Positions 60,876 through 64,000 of a stretch of DNA of 64,000 nucleotides are shown piece by piece. The DNA lies in NCBI GenBank assembly GCA_964425135.1, contig CAYRKW010000006.1, positions 14,930 to 78,929 of the forward strand, given 5' to 3'. Each line of letters starts with the position of its first letter. The stretch's first letter is position 1. The position numbers and the translations under genes are program-made. This DNA comes from CAYLLD01 sp964425135. Its GTDB lineage: Bacteria; Pseudomonadota; Alphaproteobacteria; Rhodobacterales; Rhodobacteraceae. A model generated the notes under the pieces. It was given only the letters and a program-made list of their open reading frames with translations. It did no database searches and was not told where the DNA came from.

Positions 60876-61973
60876 ATGCGAGATGCGATTGCCTCTGTCG
60901 ATGTGCGACATTTCCAGATTCCACTGGCTGAAGTGCTGGTCGATGCCAAGCACGGGGACCATCATTTCTTCGAGTTGATCACCGCGACGGTGACGCTGGA
61001 GGATGGTCGCAGCGGCACAGGCTACACCTACACAGGCGGCAAAGGCGGGCATGCGGTCGCGGCGATGATCGCGCATGATCTGGTGCCGTTTCTGATCGGC
61101 AAAGATGCGCGAGAGGTTGAGGCGCTTTACGAGGCGATGCAGTGGCATGTGCATTACGTTGCGCGGGGCGGGATTGCGTCGTTCGCGATCTCGGCAGTTG
61201 ATATTGCGCTGTGGGATCTGCGCGGGAAAGCGCAGGGCCTGCCGCTATGGAAAATGGCAGGTGGTGCGGGGACGTCCTGCAAGGCCTATTGCGGCGGGAT
61301 TGATCTGAATTTTCCACTGCCCAAGCTTCTGGACAGCATTCGCGGGTATCTGGAGCGCGGCTTTAACGGCGTGAAAATCAAGATCGGGCAGCCGACATTG
61401 GCCGAAGATATTGAGCGGATTGCTGCGGTGCGCGAGCTGATCGGGCCGGATGTGACCTTCATGGTCGATGCGAATTATTCGATGTCGGTCGATCAAGCGA
61501 TTGAGGCCTGCCGCGCCTTTGCGGATTTCGATCTGCTGTGGTTCGAAGAGCCGACCATACCGGATGATTACTTTGGCTTTGCCCGCATTGCGCGTGAGAC
61601 GGGCATGCCGCTGGCGATGGGGGAGAACCTGCATATCATCCATGAGTTTGATCTGGCGCTTGATCACGCGGGGCTGAGCTTCATCCAGCCGGATGCGTCC
61701 AATTGCGGTGGGATCACCGGCTTTTTGCAGGTCGCGGAACTGGCGCGCGGACACGCGGTTCCGGTCTGCTCTCACGGGATGCAGGAATTGCATGTGAGCC
61801 TTTTGTCGGGTCTTCCTGATAGCGGTTGGCTTGAGGTGCATTCCTTCCCCATCGAGCACTACACCAAGCGGCCCCTGGTGGTCGAAAACGCGCGTGCGAT
61901 CGCACCGGATACGCCGGGCATCGGGGTTGAATTTGATTGGGCCAAACTAGAGGCTGAGACCATTCTGAAATGA
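60876..61973 (+). CDS. mandelate racemase/muconate lactonizing enzyme family protein (sugar-acid dehydratase candidate)
   Basis: Enolase-superfamily enzyme, 365 residues. The barrel has VKIKIGQPTLAEDIERIAAV with the Lys-x-Lys acid-base, FMVDANYSMSVDQAIEACRA, LLWFEEPTIPDDYFGFARIA and LAMGENLHIIHEFDLAL as the three metal ligands, and VPVCSHGMQELHVSLLSGLP with the His base. This is the mandelate-racemase subgroup, mostly acid-sugar dehydratases. It heads a three-gene plus-strand module with a zinc dehydrogenase and an SDR, which supports sugar-acid breakdown. Divergent from the amidase. Exact sugar unknown. Confidence 0.9.
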   Translation: MRDAIASVDVRHFQIPLAEVLVDAKHGDHHFFELITATVTLEDGRSGTGYTYTGGKGGHAVAAMIAHDLVPFLIGKDAREVEALYEAMQWHVHYVARGGIASFAISAVDIALWDLRGKAQGLPLWKMAGGAGTSCKAYCGGIDLNFPLPKLLDSIRGYLERGFNGVKIKIGQPTLAEDIERIAAVRELIGPDVTFMVDANYSMSVDQAIEACRAFADFDLLWFEEPTIPDDYFGFARIARETGMPLAMGENLHIIHEFDLALDHAGLSFIQPDASNCGGITGFLQVAELARGHAVPVCSHGMQELHVSLLSGLPDSGWLEVHSFPIEHYTKRPLVVENARAIAPDTPGIGVEFDWAKLEAETILK

Positions 61974-61983
61974 GAGAGACACA

Positions 61984-63015
61984 ATGAGCAAAGCAGCGAT
62001 ATATCGGGGCGATAAGCGTTTCAGCGTCGAGCAAAAGGACGTCCCGCCACCGGGCGCAGGCGACGTGCAAATCAAAGTCGCCTATTGCGGGATCTGCGGG
62101 ACGGATTTGCATATCTATCAAGGGCATATGGATGCGCGTGTTGGGTTCGAGCGCACGATCGGGCATGAGATGTCGGGCGTGATTTCAGCGGTCGGCGCGG
62201 GTGTCGACGGGCTCAAGGACGGGCAACATGTGGTTGTGCGCCCGCTCGATCACTGCGGCGATTGTCCGGCGTGCGATGCGGGGCATGAGCATATTTGCCA
62301 TAACCTCAAGTTCATTGGGATCGACACGGAAGGGGCGTTTCAGGAAGCATGGAATGTGCCTGCGCATACGATTCATGTTTTGCCAGATACGCTTGATCTG
62401 TCCCATGCTGCGCTGATTGAGCCGCTTGCGGTGGCCTGCCACGATGTCAAACGCGCGAACCTGCAACAGGGCGAGGATGTGCTGGTCATTGGGGGTGGTC
62501 CGATTGGTATGTTGGTGGCGCTTGTGGCGCGCGATGCGGGTGGGTCGGTGACGATCTCGGAGGTGAACGAGAACCGGTTGGCCTACGCCAAGAGCCTTGG
62601 GTTTGAGGTGATCAATCCGCTGAAGGAAGATGCCGCCGCGCTGGTGCATGAGCGGACAGGGGGTAAGGGCGCGGATGTGGTTTTTGAAGTCTCCGGCTCG
62701 CAACCTGGTGTAGACCTGATGACCGAAGCGGCGGCTTCGCGCGGGCGGATCGTCATGGTGGCGATCCATGCGACCAAACCGCAGGTAGATCTCTTCAAGT
62801 TCTTCTGGCGCGAATTGGATATGCTTGGCGCGCGTGTCTACCACAAGGACGACTATGAGTCGGCGATGCAGTTGCTGGCCAACGGGGTTGTGGACTGCTC
62901 CAGTTTCATCACCGACATCCAACCGCTTGACCAGATCGAGGGGGCGTTCAAGGCGTTGACCGAGAACCCCAATGCCATGAAATCCATGATCCGCGTATCA
63001 GAGGAGTTTGCATAA
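61984..63015 (+). CDS. zinc-dependent alcohol dehydrogenase, sugar-acid/polyol type
   Basis: A 343-residue medium-chain dehydrogenase. The catalytic zinc site starts AYCGICGTDLHIYQG with TIGHEMSG; the structural zinc site is DHCGDCPACDAGHEHIC. The Rossmann block is VLVIGGGPIGMLVALVARDA. Resembles L-idonate, L-galactonate or threonine dehydrogenases. It would oxidise a hydroxyl of the sugar acid in the module. It starts 10 bases after the enolase gene and its TAATG overlaps the SDR start. Confidence 0.92.
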   Translation: MSKAAIYRGDKRFSVEQKDVPPPGAGDVQIKVAYCGICGTDLHIYQGHMDARVGFERTIGHEMSGVISAVGAGVDGLKDGQHVVVRPLDHCGDCPACDAGHEHICHNLKFIGIDTEGAFQEAWNVPAHTIHVLPDTLDLSHAALIEPLAVACHDVKRANLQQGEDVLVIGGGPIGMLVALVARDAGGSVTISEVNENRLAYAKSLGFEVINPLKEDAAALVHERTGGKGADVVFEVSGSQPGVDLMTEAAASRGRIVMVAIHATKPQVDLFKFFWRELDMLGARVYHKDDYESAMQLLANGVVDCSSFITDIQPLDQIEGAFKALTENPNAMKSMIRVSEEFA

Positions 63016-63776
63016 TGAAGATGTTTGATTTGAGCGGTAAGGTTGCGCTTGTCACAGGCTCCAAACGGGGCATTGGACGGGGCATTGCCGAAGGACTGGC
63101 AAGCGCGGGTGCTGACATCATCGGTGTGAGTGCCAGCATGAGCGAAGATGGCGGCGCGGTCGGCGATGCTGTGCGGGCGATGGGGCGCGATTTTGACGGC
63201 CATGCCTGCGATTTTTCGGATCGTAAGGCGGTGCATGGGTTTGCAGCAGAAATGCTCAAGGCCCATCCGAAGATTGATATTCTGGTGAATAACGCCGGGA
63301 CGATCAAACGAAAGCCAGCGGCGGAGCATGATGACGAGTTGTGGGATGAGGTGATCGAGGTCAATCTGTCGGCGCAATTTGTGCTGACCCGCGAGATTGG
63401 CGCGCGGATGATCGCGCAAGGGTCGGGCAAGGTGATTTTCACGGCCTCGCTGCTGACGTTTCAGGGCGGGATCACCGTGCCGGGCTATGCGGCGTCCAAA
63501 GGCGGGATCGGGCAATTGACCAAGGCGTTTGCGAACGAATGGGCAGGCAAGGGCGTGAACGTGAATGCGATTGCGCCGGGGTATATCGACACCGACAACA
63601 CCGAGGCGTTGCGCAATGATCCGGATCGCTACAAGGCTATTCTGGAGCGCATTCCAGCGGGTCGTTGGGGCACACCTGAGGATTTTGCGGGGCCAGCGGT
63701 GTTTCTGGCATCGGACGCCGGAGCCTATGTGCATGGCGAGATCCTGACCGTTGATGGCGGCTGGATGGGGCGGTAA
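63015..63776 (+). CDS. SDR family oxidoreductase, KduD-like
   Basis: A 253-residue short-chain dehydrogenase. The cofactor motif is LVTGSKRGIGRGIAEGLASA, NNAGTIKRKPAAEHDDELWD is typical of the KduD/gluconate dehydrogenase group, the catalytic Ser and Tyr-x3-Lys are in TASLLTFQGGITVPGYAASK, and NVNAIAPGYIDTDNTEAL and VDGGWMGR close it. Last gene of the sugar-acid module. It likely oxidises or reduces a keto-deoxy sugar acid; the substrate is inferred. Confidence 0.92.
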   Translation: MKMFDLSGKVALVTGSKRGIGRGIAEGLASAGADIIGVSASMSEDGGAVGDAVRAMGRDFDGHACDFSDRKAVHGFAAEMLKAHPKIDILVNNAGTIKRKPAAEHDDELWDEVIEVNLSAQFVLTREIGARMIAQGSGKVIFTASLLTFQGGITVPGYAASKGGIGQLTKAFANEWAGKGVNVNAIAPGYIDTDNTEALRNDPDRYKAILERIPAGRWGTPEDFAGPAVFLASDAGAYVHGEILTVDGGWMGR

Positions 63777-64000
63777 GGACAGACCGAGCGTATCGCCCTG
63801 CCGGGGTGCGGCGATCTGGTATAAGTTCAGTGTACTTAATCTGAGCGACGCCGCCGTTACTTCGAGTATCGTACATGCGGGTAGATTATCGCCGTGCCAT
63901 GGGACGGCCCGGCGATACGCGGGCGGCTTCGCCTTGTTCCCGCGCCTTAGAGCCTCCGACCCAAAACCTGAGGCATTCAGCCAATCAGAATTTTCTCAAG
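63777..64000. other. right-end intergenic sequence with nested palindromes
   Basis: After the SDR stop, CGTATCGCC (63789-63797) and GGCGATACG (63911-63919) are perfect inverted repeats. Between them GCCGTGCCATGGGACGGC (63891-63908) is itself a near-perfect palindrome with one mismatched pair. No gene is evident to the window end. This may be a repetitive intergenic element or a transposon end running off the window. Confidence 0.4.

Overview
The window is a 64 kb piece of an alphaproteobacterial chromosome. The gene content points to the Roseobacter group of the Rhodobacterales: short-form hisG next to hisZ and hisS, a DUF1244 gene, an NDUFAF5-like methyltransferase beside ferrochelatase, twin-arginine periplasmic proteins, a PstS-like/OmpA fusion and the usual divergent ppiC/secA pair. 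I cannot name the genus. Two runs of N (10 and 100 bases) show that this is a draft assembly.

Layout, left part. 1-7.3 kb: M24 peptidase fragment, pyruvate kinase, DUF1244 and an orphan tungstate-binding protein, then hisS-hisZ-hisG and a flavin reductase. 7.3-13.4 kb: slyX, a truncated marR remnant, an acetyltransferase, and a GbsR-type regulator leading a two-gene RND efflux operon. 13.4-21.7 kb (minus strand): a complete dipeptide-type ABC importer with an unusual three-gene cassette inside it (beta-solenoid repeat protein, HExxH protein, HEAT-repeat protein). 21.8-31.8 kb: proline iminopeptidase, ubiG, marR, grxC, comF, a methyltransferase, hemH, an sbtA/sbtB bicarbonate-transport pair, mutT, argJ and ppiC.

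Layout, right part. 32-40.8 kb: secA, a Tat-exported agmatine-deiminase-family protein, two pairs of small or unusual envelope proteins, and mgsA. 40.9-53.1 kb: a full reductive pyrimidine catabolism locus. Its plus-strand arm carries a ureidopropionase-type amidohydrolase, dihydropyrimidinase, a four-gene NMT1/THI5-type ABC importer and a beta-alanine/taurine-type transaminase. Its minus-strand arm carries preT, preA, a RutR-like repressor and DUF1330. The two arms converge, and similar RutR-box-like dyads lie upstream of both outer genes. 53.1-56.5 kb: a decayed di-haem oxidoreductase pseudogene, bfr/bfd, an Rrf2 regulator, tRNA-Tyr and an acetyltransferase. 56.8-63.8 kb: rlmB broken by a gap, a cupin, a malonyl-CoA-synthetase-type ligase, an amidase, and a three-gene sugar-acid module (enolase superfamily, zinc dehydrogenase, SDR).

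The most unusual signals are non-coding or contextual. One structured intergenic element occurs three times, and its hairpins are rewritten with pairing preserved. A second structured element of about 115 nt occurs twice. Both families sit at gene 3' ends between converging genes. The solenoid/HExxH/HEAT cassette is the best protein-level candidate for an undescribed system. Function there is inference only.
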